Notes under the pieces: generated by a model | Told to the model about the DNA's origin: nothing | The model's input: only the letters and a program-made list of their open reading frames with translations | Databases searched by the model: none | Assembly: GCF_040403615.1 (NCBI RefSeq) | Contig: NZ_JBBAKG010000010.1 | Coordinates: 37,290-101,289 of the forward strand | Length of the DNA stretch: 64,000 bases | Reading direction: 5' to 3' | DNA from: Haliscomenobacter sp040403615 | GTDB lineage: Bacteria > Bacteroidota > Bacteroidia > Chitinophagales > Saprospiraceae | Translations under genes and position numbers: made by a program | In this document: positions 7,976 through 16,286 of the stretch, in pieces | Numbering within the stretch: position 1 is the first letter of the stretch | How the letters are laid out: the number at the start of each line of letters is the position of its first letter

Positions 7976-9267
7976 AGCTACGCATCAAATACCTTCTGTT
8001 GATTCTGGTTTTGCACAGCGTTATCATTTACCTGGCGTTCCGGGTTTTGTATGATAACAAAATTATTTTCATTGCTTCAGAACTACTGGTGCTGGTTTCT
8101 TTATATGTTTCTTACTCCATCTTTAGTGCCCTGCATCGACCATTGCAGTATATATTATCGGGGATAGAAGCCATCAAAGACCAGGATTTTTCGATCACTT
8201 TTCGCCCCACTGGCAACCGGGATGTGGATGAACTGATTGTGGTTTACAATGCCATGATTGAAAAATTGCGCGTTGAACGAACCCAATTGGCCGAGCAACA
8301 TTATTTTTTGGAAAAACTCATCAAAGCATCGCCCATCGCTGTTTTGATTCTGGATTTTGACGAAAGACTGACCGAAATCAATCCCAAAGCCTATGAGTTG
8401 TTGGGCATTGCCCCCAATGATCAGTCCTGGCACAACCAAGCTTTGTCCAAATTGGCTCATCCCCTGGTTCCGAATTTCGCCACTTTACAAAATGGCAGTA
8501 CCCAAACCATTGCCATCAATGGCGTCGAAACGTACAAATTGCAACGTTCCTTTTTTATGGATCGTGGATTCCAGCGGCCTTTTATCATGGTAGAAGAGTT
8601 GAGTGCGGAGCTGCTGGCCTCCGAAAAGAAAGCCTATGGAAAAGTAATTCGCATGATGGCCCACGAGGTAAACAATACCATTGGCGCCATCAATTCCATT
8701 GTAGATACCACTTATCGGCATTTATTAAACCAAGAGGACAGCCGTTTTACAAATGCGTTGCTCATTGCCCATACCCGCAATGAGCGACTCAACCAGTTTA
8801 TGCGCCGTTTTGCCGATGTGGTGCGCTTGCCCCAGCCGCAACTCCTGCACACAGATTTCAGCATTGTACTGCGGGATACCTTTCTTTTTTATCAACCCAC
8901 TTTGGCTGCCAAAGGACTAGAATTCACACTTGAAGTGCCTACCAGTCCCGTTTTGCTTAAAATGGACGTACAACAAATCGAGCAAGTATTGATCAACATT
9001 TTTAAAAACGCCATGGAAGCTTGCGCTCCGGGCCAAGGCATTGTGGTACAACTCTGTGCTCAACATTTGTCTATCCGCAACAATGGTACTCCAATTCCCA
9101 AAGCCTCCGAAGCCTTGCTTTTCACCCCTTTTTACAGCGACAAACCCGACGGCCAGGGCATCGGATTGACTTTGATTCGGGAGATTCTGATTGGCCATAA
9201 GTGGAAATTTTCGCTCCGCACCAGGACAGAAGATGCTTGGACGGAATTCAAAATTTGGTGGAGTTAA
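7972..9267 (+). CDS. Membrane sensor histidine kinase (HAMP-PAS-HK)
   Basis: A 431-residue sensor kinase with two N-terminal membrane helices (about 5-24 and 30-50) and almost no loop between them, then a HAMP-like linker (GNRDVDELIVVYNAM), a PAS domain (about 112-210), the phospho-acceptor His231 in MMAHEVNN, and a HATPase domain with N-box NIFKNAMEA, and G-boxes around FTPFYSDKPDGQGIGLTL. It most resembles NtrY/NtrB-like kinases. Since it lacks an extracellular domain it may sense a membrane or cytosolic cue. No response regulator is adjacent, so it is an orphan here. It overlaps the glycosyltransferase gene by 4 nt. Confidence 0.9.
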   Translation: MKLRIKYLLLILVLHSVIIYLAFRVLYDNKIIFIASELLVLVSLYVSYSIFSALHRPLQYILSGIEAIKDQDFSITFRPTGNRDVDELIVVYNAMIEKLRVERTQLAEQHYFLEKLIKASPIAVLILDFDERLTEINPKAYELLGIAPNDQSWHNQALSKLAHPLVPNFATLQNGSTQTIAINGVETYKLQRSFFMDRGFQRPFIMVEELSAELLASEKKAYGKVIRMMAHEVNNTIGAINSIVDTTYRHLLNQEDSRFTNALLIAHTRNERLNQFMRRFADVVRLPQPQLLHTDFSIVLRDTFLFYQPTLAAKGLEFTLEVPTSPVLLKMDVQQIEQVLINIFKNAMEACAPGQGIVVQLCAQHLSIRNNGTPIPKASEALLFTPFYSDKPDGQGIGLTLIREILIGHKWKFSLRTRTEDAWTEFKIWWS

Positions 9268-9294
9268 GGAAAGCGTTTCTAAGGTGTATTTCGT

Positions 9295-9302
9295 TACCTT
9301 TG
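9295..9302 (+). promoter_or_regulatory. Bacteroidota -7 promoter box for pgl
   Basis: TACCTTTG matches TAnnTTTG exactly and lies 24 nt upstream of the ATG at 9326. It supports that start over longer in-frame extensions running back into the kinase gene. No clear -33 TTTG at the expected spacing. Confidence 0.5.
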
Positions 9303-9325
9303 GTTCAAAATCATACCCATTTAGC

Positions 9326-10045
9326 ATGATACACCAAAACATCCAAACCTTCCCTTCTACTGCCGAGTTGGCCACTGCTTTTGCCAATTGGTTGGTTGAA
9401 ATAACCGCTGGCAAAGATTCATTTTCCATTGCCCTATCTGGTGGTCGTACCCCCATTTATATTTTTGATTTTTTGGTGGAGCATTACCAGGACAAAATCG
9501 ATTGGCAAAAAATCAAGTTTTACTGGGGTGACGAGCGTTGTGTTCCGCCTCAACACGAGGAAAGCAATTACCGTTCAGCCTTGGAGCATCTTTTAGCGCC
9601 CTTGAATATTCCAGCCGAAAACATCTTCCGCATGCACGGCGAGGCAAATCCTGAGCAGGAAGCACAACGTTATGCCCAGGTTTTGAAAGACACTTTGCCA
9701 GATGTGCAAGGAATTCCGCAAATAGACCTCGTCCTTCTGGGCATGGGTGCCGACGGGCATACCGCTTCCCTATTTCCCAATCGCCTGGATTTGTTGTCCT
9801 CAGAGGAAATTTGCCTTACTGCCGTACATCCAGAGTCGGGGCAAATTCGGGTGAGTTTTTCCATGCAATTGATCAACCATGCATCAACCGTGGCCTTCCT
9901 GGTTACTGGAGCAGATAAAGCAGAAAAGGTAAGTAGCATTTTGCAAGGCGATGAAAATGCTAAATTGTTCCCGGCAGCTTACGTCAAACCAACCAGCGAA
10001 CAATTATATTGGTTTTTAGACCAGGCAGCGCATACGAAACCATAG
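9326..10045 (+). CDS. pgl: 6-phosphogluconolactonase
   Basis: A 239-residue DevB-type lactonase that hydrolyses 6-phosphogluconolactone in the oxidative pentose phosphate pathway. Diagnostic blocks are ALSGGRTPIYIFDFL (phosphate-binding loop), FYWGDERCVPP, SNYRSALEHLL, LLGMGADGHTASLFP (catalytic region) and VAFLVTGADKAEKV. Length is normal for the family and there is no signal peptide. The ATG at 9326 is chosen because it begins the family-like MIHQNIQTFPS and has a promoter box just upstream; the open frame reaches back to 9191 inside the kinase gene. No zwf or gnd neighbour is present in this window. Confidence 0.95.
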   Translation: MIHQNIQTFPSTAELATAFANWLVEITAGKDSFSIALSGGRTPIYIFDFLVEHYQDKIDWQKIKFYWGDERCVPPQHEESNYRSALEHLLAPLNIPAENIFRMHGEANPEQEAQRYAQVLKDTLPDVQGIPQIDLVLLGMGADGHTASLFPNRLDLLSSEEICLTAVHPESGQIRVSFSMQLINHASTVAFLVTGADKAEKVSSILQGDENAKLFPAAYVKPTSEQLYWFLDQAAHTKP

Positions 10046-10116
10046 TTTATTTTGCGAAAATTGAAAACCGTATTTTTCTTTAGTTTTTTCTTATTTTTCA
10101 AAACAACATTGCTATA

Positions 10117-11943
10117 TTGGGTCGATTTATAAAATTTACAGTAACATTGCGACCTACAGACATTAACGATCCTGAATATTTCCACAAAGTTGTGGATTGT
10201 CAGTATGCCTGCCCTGCACATACACCGGTACCGGAGTACATCCGATTGATCGCTGCTGAACGTTATACCGAAGCATATATGGTCAACTGGGAGTCCAACG
10301 TTTTTCCAGGTGTTCTTGGGCGTACCTGCGATAGACCTTGCGAACCTGCTTGCCGCCGTGGCCGAGTGGACGAAGAACCCGTTGCAATTTGTCGACTCAA
10401 GCGCGTAGCCGCCGACAACAAAGGCGATGTAAGCGATTGGATGCCGGAAATTCCGTTGATCAAAAACGGCAAAAAAGTTGCCTTGATCGGTGGCGGCCCC
10501 GCTTCGCTCACGGTTGCGCGCGACTTAGCGCCGTTGGGTTATGAGATTCACTTGTTCGATGAGCAAATCAAAGGTGGGGGAATGATGCGGAGTCAGATCC
10601 CCAGTTTCCGCTTGCCCGAATCAGTGCTCAACGAAGAGGTGGATTACGTACTGAATATGGGCATTCATACCCATTTCAAGACGTACGTATCCAGCTTGCG
10701 CGAGGTATTGGATCAGGGTTACGATGCCGTATTTGTAGGTACTGGTGCCCCCAAAGGACGTGATCTGGAAATTCCTGGTCGCCAGGAAGGCAAAGCCAAT
10801 ATTCACATCGGGATAGAATGGTTGGCCAGCGTAGCCTTTGAACATACTGCCAAAATTGGCGATAAAGTAATCGTACTCGGCGGAGGAAATACTGCGATGG
10901 ACTGCTGTCGCACTTCTCGTCGCCTTGGGGGTGAAAGTGTAAAAGTAGTGGTGCGCAGCCCTTTCAGCGAAATGAAAGCTTCGCCCTGGGAAAAGGAAGA
11001 CGCCCTCCACGAAGACATTCCGATTTTGGACAACCATGTACCCCATGAGTTTGTGGTAGAAAATAGCCGTCTGGTGGGCATGCGCTTTGAAAAAGTAAAG
11101 GCCGTTTACGACGAAAAAGGCAAACGTTCGCTGATTCCTACCGGAGAACCGCTGGTATTCATCGAAGCCGACGATGTGCTGATTGCCATCGGTCAGGAAA
11201 ATACCTTCCCCTGGATTGAGCGCGATCTGGGACTGGAGTTCGACAAATGGAACATGCCCGTGGTATCCAAAAAGACCTTCCAGTCTACCCTGGATAAAGT
11301 TTTCTTTGGTGGCGACGCAGCTTTTGGCCCCGAAAACGTCATTACTGCGGTGGCACATGGACACCATGCAGCAGTATCGATCGATTTGTTCTGCCAGGAA
11401 AAAGACGTGCAAAACCGTCCCTCTCCGCTGACCAACTTGGTGAGCCAAAAAATGGGCATCCACGAGTGGATCTACGATAGTGAGGTTGTCAACGATGACC
11501 GCTATAAAGTCCCGCACGCCGAAAAGCAGCTTTCCCTCAAAAACCGCAAGGTCGAGGTAGAATTGGGTTTTGACCGCGACCTTGGTTTCAAAGAAGCCCA
11601 ACGTTGTTTAAACTGCGATGCGCAAACCGTATTTTACACCAACCGCTGCATTGAATGCGATGCTTGTGTAGACATTTGTCCTACCTCCTGCATCACTTTC
11701 ACTACGAATGGCGAAGAGGCCGATCTGCGCACGCGCCTGAATGCTCCTGCCCACAATCTTACTCAGGATCTGTACGTCTCGGATGTATTGGCAGCCACCC
11801 AAAGGGTAATGATCAAAGACGAAGACGTATGCTTGCACTGTGGACTTTGCGCTGAACGCTGCCCTACCGCAGCCTGGGATATGCAGAAATTTTTATATTC
11901 AACGAGTAAAGCGAGTAATGTATGCGGAGTATTGCAGCTGTAA
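10117..11943 (+). CDS. GltD-like FAD/NAD(P) oxidoreductase with ferredoxin domain
   Basis: A 608-residue flavoprotein. Residues 28-120 form the GltD-type N-terminal iron-sulfur domain (CQYACPAHTPVPEY, GRTCDRPCEPACRRGRV). Two Rossmann folds follow: FAD (VALIGGGPASLTVARDL) and NAD(P)H (VIVLGGGNTAMDCCRTSRR), with FFGGDAAFGPENV as the second FAD contact. The C-terminus adds two [4Fe-4S] motifs (CIECDACVDICP and CLHCGLCAERCP). It overlaps korA by 22 nt, so it probably moves electrons between KorAB and NAD(P). The start codon is TTG; no better start agrees with the conserved FTVTLRPTDINDPEY. Confidence 0.9.
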   Translation: MGRFIKFTVTLRPTDINDPEYFHKVVDCQYACPAHTPVPEYIRLIAAERYTEAYMVNWESNVFPGVLGRTCDRPCEPACRRGRVDEEPVAICRLKRVAADNKGDVSDWMPEIPLIKNGKKVALIGGGPASLTVARDLAPLGYEIHLFDEQIKGGGMMRSQIPSFRLPESVLNEEVDYVLNMGIHTHFKTYVSSLREVLDQGYDAVFVGTGAPKGRDLEIPGRQEGKANIHIGIEWLASVAFEHTAKIGDKVIVLGGGNTAMDCCRTSRRLGGESVKVVVRSPFSEMKASPWEKEDALHEDIPILDNHVPHEFVVENSRLVGMRFEKVKAVYDEKGKRSLIPTGEPLVFIEADDVLIAIGQENTFPWIERDLGLEFDKWNMPVVSKKTFQSTLDKVFFGGDAAFGPENVITAVAHGHHAAVSIDLFCQEKDVQNRPSPLTNLVSQKMGIHEWIYDSEVVNDDRYKVPHAEKQLSLKNRKVEVELGFDRDLGFKEAQRCLNCDAQTVFYTNRCIECDACVDICPTSCITFTTNGEEADLRTRLNAPAHNLTQDLYVSDVLAATQRVMIKDEDVCLHCGLCAERCPTAAWDMQKFLYSTSKASNVCGVLQL

Positions 11944-13730
11944 ACGACTTTGTAGTACGTTTTGCCAATGTCAACGGTACGGGTTCCGCCAGTGCCAATA
12001 ATATGTTTGTCAAGGCAATTTTCCGAATGGGGTTGCCTTTTTCAGCAAAGAATATCTTTCCTTCCAATATTCAGGGCTTGCCCACCTGGTACGAGGTGCG
12101 GATCAGTGAAAAAGGTTACCTCGGTCGCCGCGATGACATCGACTTGATGGTGTGCGTCAATCCACAGAGTTTGCCCCAAGACGTGAAATCGGTTCGCTCG
12201 GGTGGCTATTTTGTGTACGACAGCACCAAAATTTTGCACCCGGAGTTCGTGCGCGAAGACATCACCTACATCGGCATCCCGATGATGGAAATCTGTCTGC
12301 GCGAGTACACCGATCCACGGCAACGCCAGTTGTTCAAAAACATGATCTACGTAGGCGCCTTGTCGATGTTGTTGGACATGGATTTTGAAGTGTTCAAAGG
12401 CATCATTGCCGATGAGTTCAAAAAGAAGGAAAAACTGATTGCACCCAACATCAACGCGATGGAACTGGGGCGCAACTACGTCAAAGAACATTACGAATAT
12501 CCCCTCGGATTGCGCATGGAAAGCCGTGACCTGGTGGGCGACAGCATCGTGATGGACGGCAACTCGGCCTGTGGACTGGGTGCGGTATACGGTGGTGCAA
12601 CGGTGGCTGCCTGGTATCCGATCACGCCTTCTACCTCGCTGGTCAATGCGTTTGAAAAATACGCCAACCGCTTGCGGATTGACAAAGAGACCGGGAAAAA
12701 GAAGTTTGCAGTGGTGCAGGCTGAAGACGAATTGGCGGCCATTGGCGTGGCCATTGGTGCCAACTGGAATGGCTCTCGTGCCTTTACCGCTACCAGTGGA
12801 CCAGGAGTGTCCCTGATGAATGAGTTTCTGGGCTTGGCGTACTTTGCCGAAATTCCAGTAGTGCTCACCGATGTGCAACGCTCGGGTCCATCCACCGGGA
12901 TGCCTACGCGTACCCAACAATCGGACATTACCCTCGCGGCTTATGCCTCGCATGGAGATACCAAGCACATCCTGATTTTCCCTGCAAATCCCAAAGAGTG
13001 TTTCGAGTTGCAAGCCTTGTCCTTCGATTTGGCCGATCGCTTGCAAACGCCCATCATTGTGATGATCGACCTCGATTTGGGCATGAACGAGCACCTTTCG
13101 CCACCCCTTACCTGGGACGACAATAGAAAGTACGACCTGGGCAAGGTATACGACGCAGAAGACTTGGACCGACTGGCTCAATATGGCCGTTACCTCGATT
13201 CCGATGGCGATGGCATCACTTACCGTACCATTCCAGGCACGCACCCTACCAAAGGTTCGTTTTTCACCCGGGGTACTTCCCGTGATGAATATGCCCGTTA
13301 TACCGAAGATGGTGCGGCTTATGTGCGCAACATGAACCGTTTGCTCAAAAAATGGGATACTGCCAAAGAAACTGTTCCCCAACCGGAGTTGTACCAGGAA
13401 GGAAACTTGCATAAAGAAGGCATCATTTTCTTTGGAACCACCACTTATTCCGCATTGGAAGCCCTGGATTTGTTGAAAGAACAAGGTGTTGAGATGGATG
13501 CGATGCGTTTGATTTCTTTTCCTTTTTCAAAAAAAGTAGAAGAATTTGTCGCCGCCCACGAGCGCATTTATGTCATCGAACAAAACCGCGATGCCCAAAT
13601 GCGCAGCTTGTTGATCAACGAACTGGAAGTGGATCCCAAGAAATTGGTACGCATCCTGAATTTTGACGGCATGCCGATTACGGCTGCCAACATTAGTGGA
13701 CAAATCATGGAAAGGAAGTTGAAAGATTGA
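11922..13730 (+). CDS. korA: 2-oxoacid:acceptor oxidoreductase, alpha (gamma-alpha fusion) subunit
   Basis: A 602-residue KorA-type subunit. The first 190 residues are the gamma domain (FANVNGTGSASANNMFVKAI), followed by the pyrimidine-binding alpha domain (AAWYPITPSTSLVNAFEKYA, VVQAEDELAAIGVAIGANWN, TATSGPGVSLMNEFLGLAYF, PTRTQQSDI). With KorB it should carry out CoA-dependent oxidative decarboxylation of a 2-oxoacid, most likely 2-oxoglutarate, or the reverse carboxylation. There are no cysteine clusters in this subunit; iron-sulfur centres would come from KorB and the upstream flavoprotein. The start overlaps the flavoprotein gene by 22 nt, implying coupled translation. A hairpin beginning at its stop codon separates it from korB. 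Confidence 0.92.
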   Translation: MRSIAAVNDFVVRFANVNGTGSASANNMFVKAIFRMGLPFSAKNIFPSNIQGLPTWYEVRISEKGYLGRRDDIDLMVCVNPQSLPQDVKSVRSGGYFVYDSTKILHPEFVREDITYIGIPMMEICLREYTDPRQRQLFKNMIYVGALSMLLDMDFEVFKGIIADEFKKKEKLIAPNINAMELGRNYVKEHYEYPLGLRMESRDLVGDSIVMDGNSACGLGAVYGGATVAAWYPITPSTSLVNAFEKYANRLRIDKETGKKKFAVVQAEDELAAIGVAIGANWNGSRAFTATSGPGVSLMNEFLGLAYFAEIPVVLTDVQRSGPSTGMPTRTQQSDITLAAYASHGDTKHILIFPANPKECFELQALSFDLADRLQTPIIVMIDLDLGMNEHLSPPLTWDDNRKYDLGKVYDAEDLDRLAQYGRYLDSDGDGITYRTIPGTHPTKGSFFTRGTSRDEYARYTEDGAAYVRNMNRLLKKWDTAKETVPQPELYQEGNLHKEGIIFFGTTTYSALEALDLLKEQGVEMDAMRLISFPFSKKVEEFVAAHERIYVIEQNRDAQMRSLLINELEVDPKKLVRILNFDGMPITAANISGQIMERKLKD

Positions 13731-13787
13731 AGTAACCCCCACCCGGTCACCGAGCGAAGCCGAGGTGCCCGGGTGAGGGTTATTTCA
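13726..13787. repeat. Hairpin between korA and korB
   Basis: ATTGAAGTAACCC starting at 13726 pairs with GGGTTATTTCAAT ending at 13788 (one mismatch), enclosing ACCCGG/CCGGGT-like and GGTCACC/GGTGCC segments around GAGCGAAGCCGA. The stem takes in the korA stop codon. The tip motif GAGCGAAG(T/C)CGA is also found in the hairpin at 37145-37190. It could lower korB expression or protect the upstream mRNA, or simply be a dispersed palindromic repeat. Confidence 0.7.
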
Positions 13788-13833
13788 ATCCTTCAACTTT
13801 CTTCAATTCATTAACTTTTCAATTCTTCAGCAT

Positions 13834-14886
13834 ATGACTTACGTAAAACCTTCATTCCGCCACCCAGAGTTGCCCAAAAACGATTTGGGATTCACCAAAA
13901 AGGACTACGAGGGCGCAATTTCTACGCTTTGTGGCGGTTGTGGTCATGACTCCATCAGTGGAGCCATTACGCAAGCTTGTTTTGAAATGTCGATTGCGCC
14001 ACATCGCCTGGCCAAGTTGTCGGGTATTGGGTGCTCTTCCAAAACCCCTACCTACTTCCTGGGCAATTCGCATGGTTTCAACTCGGTACACGGGCGTATG
14101 CCCTCGGTAGCCACCGGGGCCAATTTGGCCAACCGGGACTTGATCTACATGGGCGTTTCTGGCGATGGCGATACGGCCAGTATCGGAATGGGCCAGTTTG
14201 TCCATTCGGTACGCAGAAACCTCAACGTGGTGTACATCGTGATGAACAACGGTTGCTATGGCTTGACCAAAGGCCAGGATTCGGCTACTGCCGATGTGGG
14301 TTCGATCAGCAAATCGGGCGTGGCCAACAGTTTTCAGGCCATTGACCTCACGGCATTGGCACTTGAATTGGGTGCGACCTTCGTTGGGCGTAGTTTTTCA
14401 GGCGACAGGGAGCAATTGATCCCCATGATCAAGGCAGCGATTTCGCACCATGGCTTTGCCCTGATCGATGTGATTTCGCCTTGCGTAACGTTCAACAACA
14501 ATACGGGTTCGACCAAATCATACGACTACGTGCGGGAACACATCACGACTGCGGATGTGATCGACTTCGTGCCCCCCGGCGAAGAAATCACGATGGAATA
14601 TGCAGAGGGCACTTCGGCAGATTTGACTTTGCACGATGGCTCGATGTTGCAATTGCACAAACTGGCCCCCAATTGGGATCCCCGCGATAAATTTGCAGCG
14701 ATGCAACGCATCCATCTGGCCCGCGTCAAGCAGGAAATCCTCACGGGTTTGCTCTACATCGATCCAGATACCGAAGATCTGCACGATATGCTACATACGG
14801 TGGACAAGCCATTGAATGCCTTGCGAGAGGCAGAATTGTGCCCGGGAATGGGGGCTTTGGAGTTGATTAATCAGTCGTTGCGGTAA
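13834..14886 (+). CDS. korB: 2-oxoacid:acceptor oxidoreductase, beta (TPP-binding) subunit
   Basis: A 350-residue KorB-type subunit carrying thiamine pyrophosphate. Visible features: LCGGCGHDSI near residue 35 (two cysteines of the iron-sulfur site), GIGCSSKTPTYF, the TPP/Mg signature GVSGDGDTASIGMGQF continuing to VMNNGCYGLTKGQDSATAD, and DVISPCVTFNN with another conserved cysteine. It works as a heterodimer with the 602-residue alpha subunit. The gene is 103 nt behind korA, separated by a hairpin. The C-terminal 60 residues (after the KLAPNWDPRD block) are the usual KorB tail. Confidence 0.93.
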   Translation: MTYVKPSFRHPELPKNDLGFTKKDYEGAISTLCGGCGHDSISGAITQACFEMSIAPHRLAKLSGIGCSSKTPTYFLGNSHGFNSVHGRMPSVATGANLANRDLIYMGVSGDGDTASIGMGQFVHSVRRNLNVVYIVMNNGCYGLTKGQDSATADVGSISKSGVANSFQAIDLTALALELGATFVGRSFSGDREQLIPMIKAAISHHGFALIDVISPCVTFNNNTGSTKSYDYVREHITTADVIDFVPPGEEITMEYAEGTSADLTLHDGSMLQLHKLAPNWDPRDKFAAMQRIHLARVKQEILTGLLYIDPDTEDLHDMLHTVDKPLNALREAELCPGMGALELINQSLR

Positions 14887-15044
14887 GGGCAGTTGTGCTT
14901 TGTACTCATTCTTTATTATCTTAAGTTCAAATTGGCAATTTGGGATGACTTCTCTTTGTGCCCGTTGTTTTTCATTTTGTTTAAACATTGGTAATTCAGT
15001 GGCGTTTCATGTTGATATTACCAACAGCACAATAGTTTTCACCC

Positions 15045-16205
15045 ATGCATTTTGACTTCTCGGCCAAAAGCGGGCTCTTACTCATTTTTTTCTTCCACGG
15101 CCTGGTTTTTTGTTTTTTACTCCTCAAAAAAGGCTTGCAACATCAGGACAAGGCGAGTCTGTGGTTGAGCCTGTTTGTTTTTTTATGCGCGCTGTACATT
15201 GCACCATTTATGTTGGGCTATGCAGGGTGGTACTCCCGTGAGTTTAGTCGAAACATCATGTTTTATGTGCCTTTTCAACAATTGCTGCTCATCGGGCCAG
15301 TGATTTATTTTTACACCCAAAGCTTGTTGAATAAGTCATTTAAAATCAGCAAAAAAGACCTTTGGCACTTTGTGCCTGCCCTGGCTTATTTTGGGTACAC
15401 CCTCATCGTATTTGTCACCGATCAACTCATCCTGCACCAATACTATTTTTATGCCGATGGCCGAGATATGGACCTCGATCCCTGGTATCAGGTGGCTGGA
15501 TTGGTTTCGATGCTGGTGTATTTGTACCTGAGTTTGCGGTACTACGCGGTGTACAAAAAGATTGCATTTGAGGTGGTGAGTTTTGCCGATTCCATTTTGT
15601 TCAACTGGATTCAGCGCTACCTTCTGGCGCTTTTGCTGATTTCGCTCTTGCGGGTGTTGTTTTTTATTTTGAACCCGGAATGGGACGAATTTGGCAGTAA
15701 ATTTTGGTACTACCTCTGTTTTTCCATTTTGTTCTACTACATCACCATCAGTGGCTATGCCAATTCGGTGCAATCGGCAATTCCAATGGAGGCGGCATTA
15801 TCCCATCAGGAAACGCGCTTGCAGGTACTGGAAAAGGGAAACAAAGAACCTGCCGAGTTGGTCAATTTACCGGAGTGGAAGGAAAAAATTGTGCAAACAA
15901 TGCAATCGGATCGGCTGTTTGAAAACCCCAACCTCACCTTAATCGATGTGGCGGAAAAACTCAAGACGCCCCCCAAGCAGGTGTCCCAAATCGTAAATCA
16001 AGGCTTTCAGCTCAATTTCAACGACTTTGTGAATCAGTACCGCACCGAGGCCATCCTTGAAAAATTTCAACACGGAGAGCATCGTCAGAAAACCCTGTTG
16101 GCCCTCGCACTGGAATGTGGTTTCAATTCTAAATCCACGTTTAACCGCGCATTTAAGAAGAGCACGGGCCTTTCTCCTCAGGACTACCTGAAAAATCAAG
16201 CCTAA
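15045..16205 (+). CDS. AraC-family regulator with membrane-embedded N-terminus
   Basis: A 386-residue protein with about seven hydrophobic segments in residues 1-245 and a C-terminal AraC/XylS DNA-binding domain (about 275-385; 'LTLIDVAEKLKTPPKQVSQI' and 'LALECGFNSKSTFNRAFKK'). Membrane-bound AraC regulators of this layout are common in Bacteroidota; the signal is unknown. A paralogue with the same layout lies at 24048-25187. The downstream serine hydrolase gene starts 81 nt after the stop in the same direction and is the obvious candidate target or operon partner. The preceding 158-nt gap has only a promoter-like TAGTTTTC near 15031. Confidence 0.88.
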   Translation: MHFDFSAKSGLLLIFFFHGLVFCFLLLKKGLQHQDKASLWLSLFVFLCALYIAPFMLGYAGWYSREFSRNIMFYVPFQQLLLIGPVIYFYTQSLLNKSFKISKKDLWHFVPALAYFGYTLIVFVTDQLILHQYYFYADGRDMDLDPWYQVAGLVSMLVYLYLSLRYYAVYKKIAFEVVSFADSILFNWIQRYLLALLLISLLRVLFFILNPEWDEFGSKFWYYLCFSILFYYITISGYANSVQSAIPMEAALSHQETRLQVLEKGNKEPAELVNLPEWKEKIVQTMQSDRLFENPNLTLIDVAEKLKTPPKQVSQIVNQGFQLNFNDFVNQYRTEAILEKFQHGEHRQKTLLALALECGFNSKSTFNRAFKKSTGLSPQDYLKNQA

Positions 16206-16286
16206 AATGAGGGTCAAATCTGGATTTGAAGCGCCGGAGAACGTGTCTTGCCTGATTTTTGGAGCTTGAATCTCAAACACAGGATC

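Noticed and set aside
12042..13484. 480-codon open frame antisense to korA
   Set aside because: It lies completely within the strongly supported korA gene; the length results from the G+C-rich codon pattern of korA, and the translation is low-complexity and unlike known proteins.
13750..13772. Reading the korA-korB hairpin as a true terminator
   Set aside because: There is no U-tract, and korB is a required subunit directly downstream in the same direction; complete termination would be harmful.
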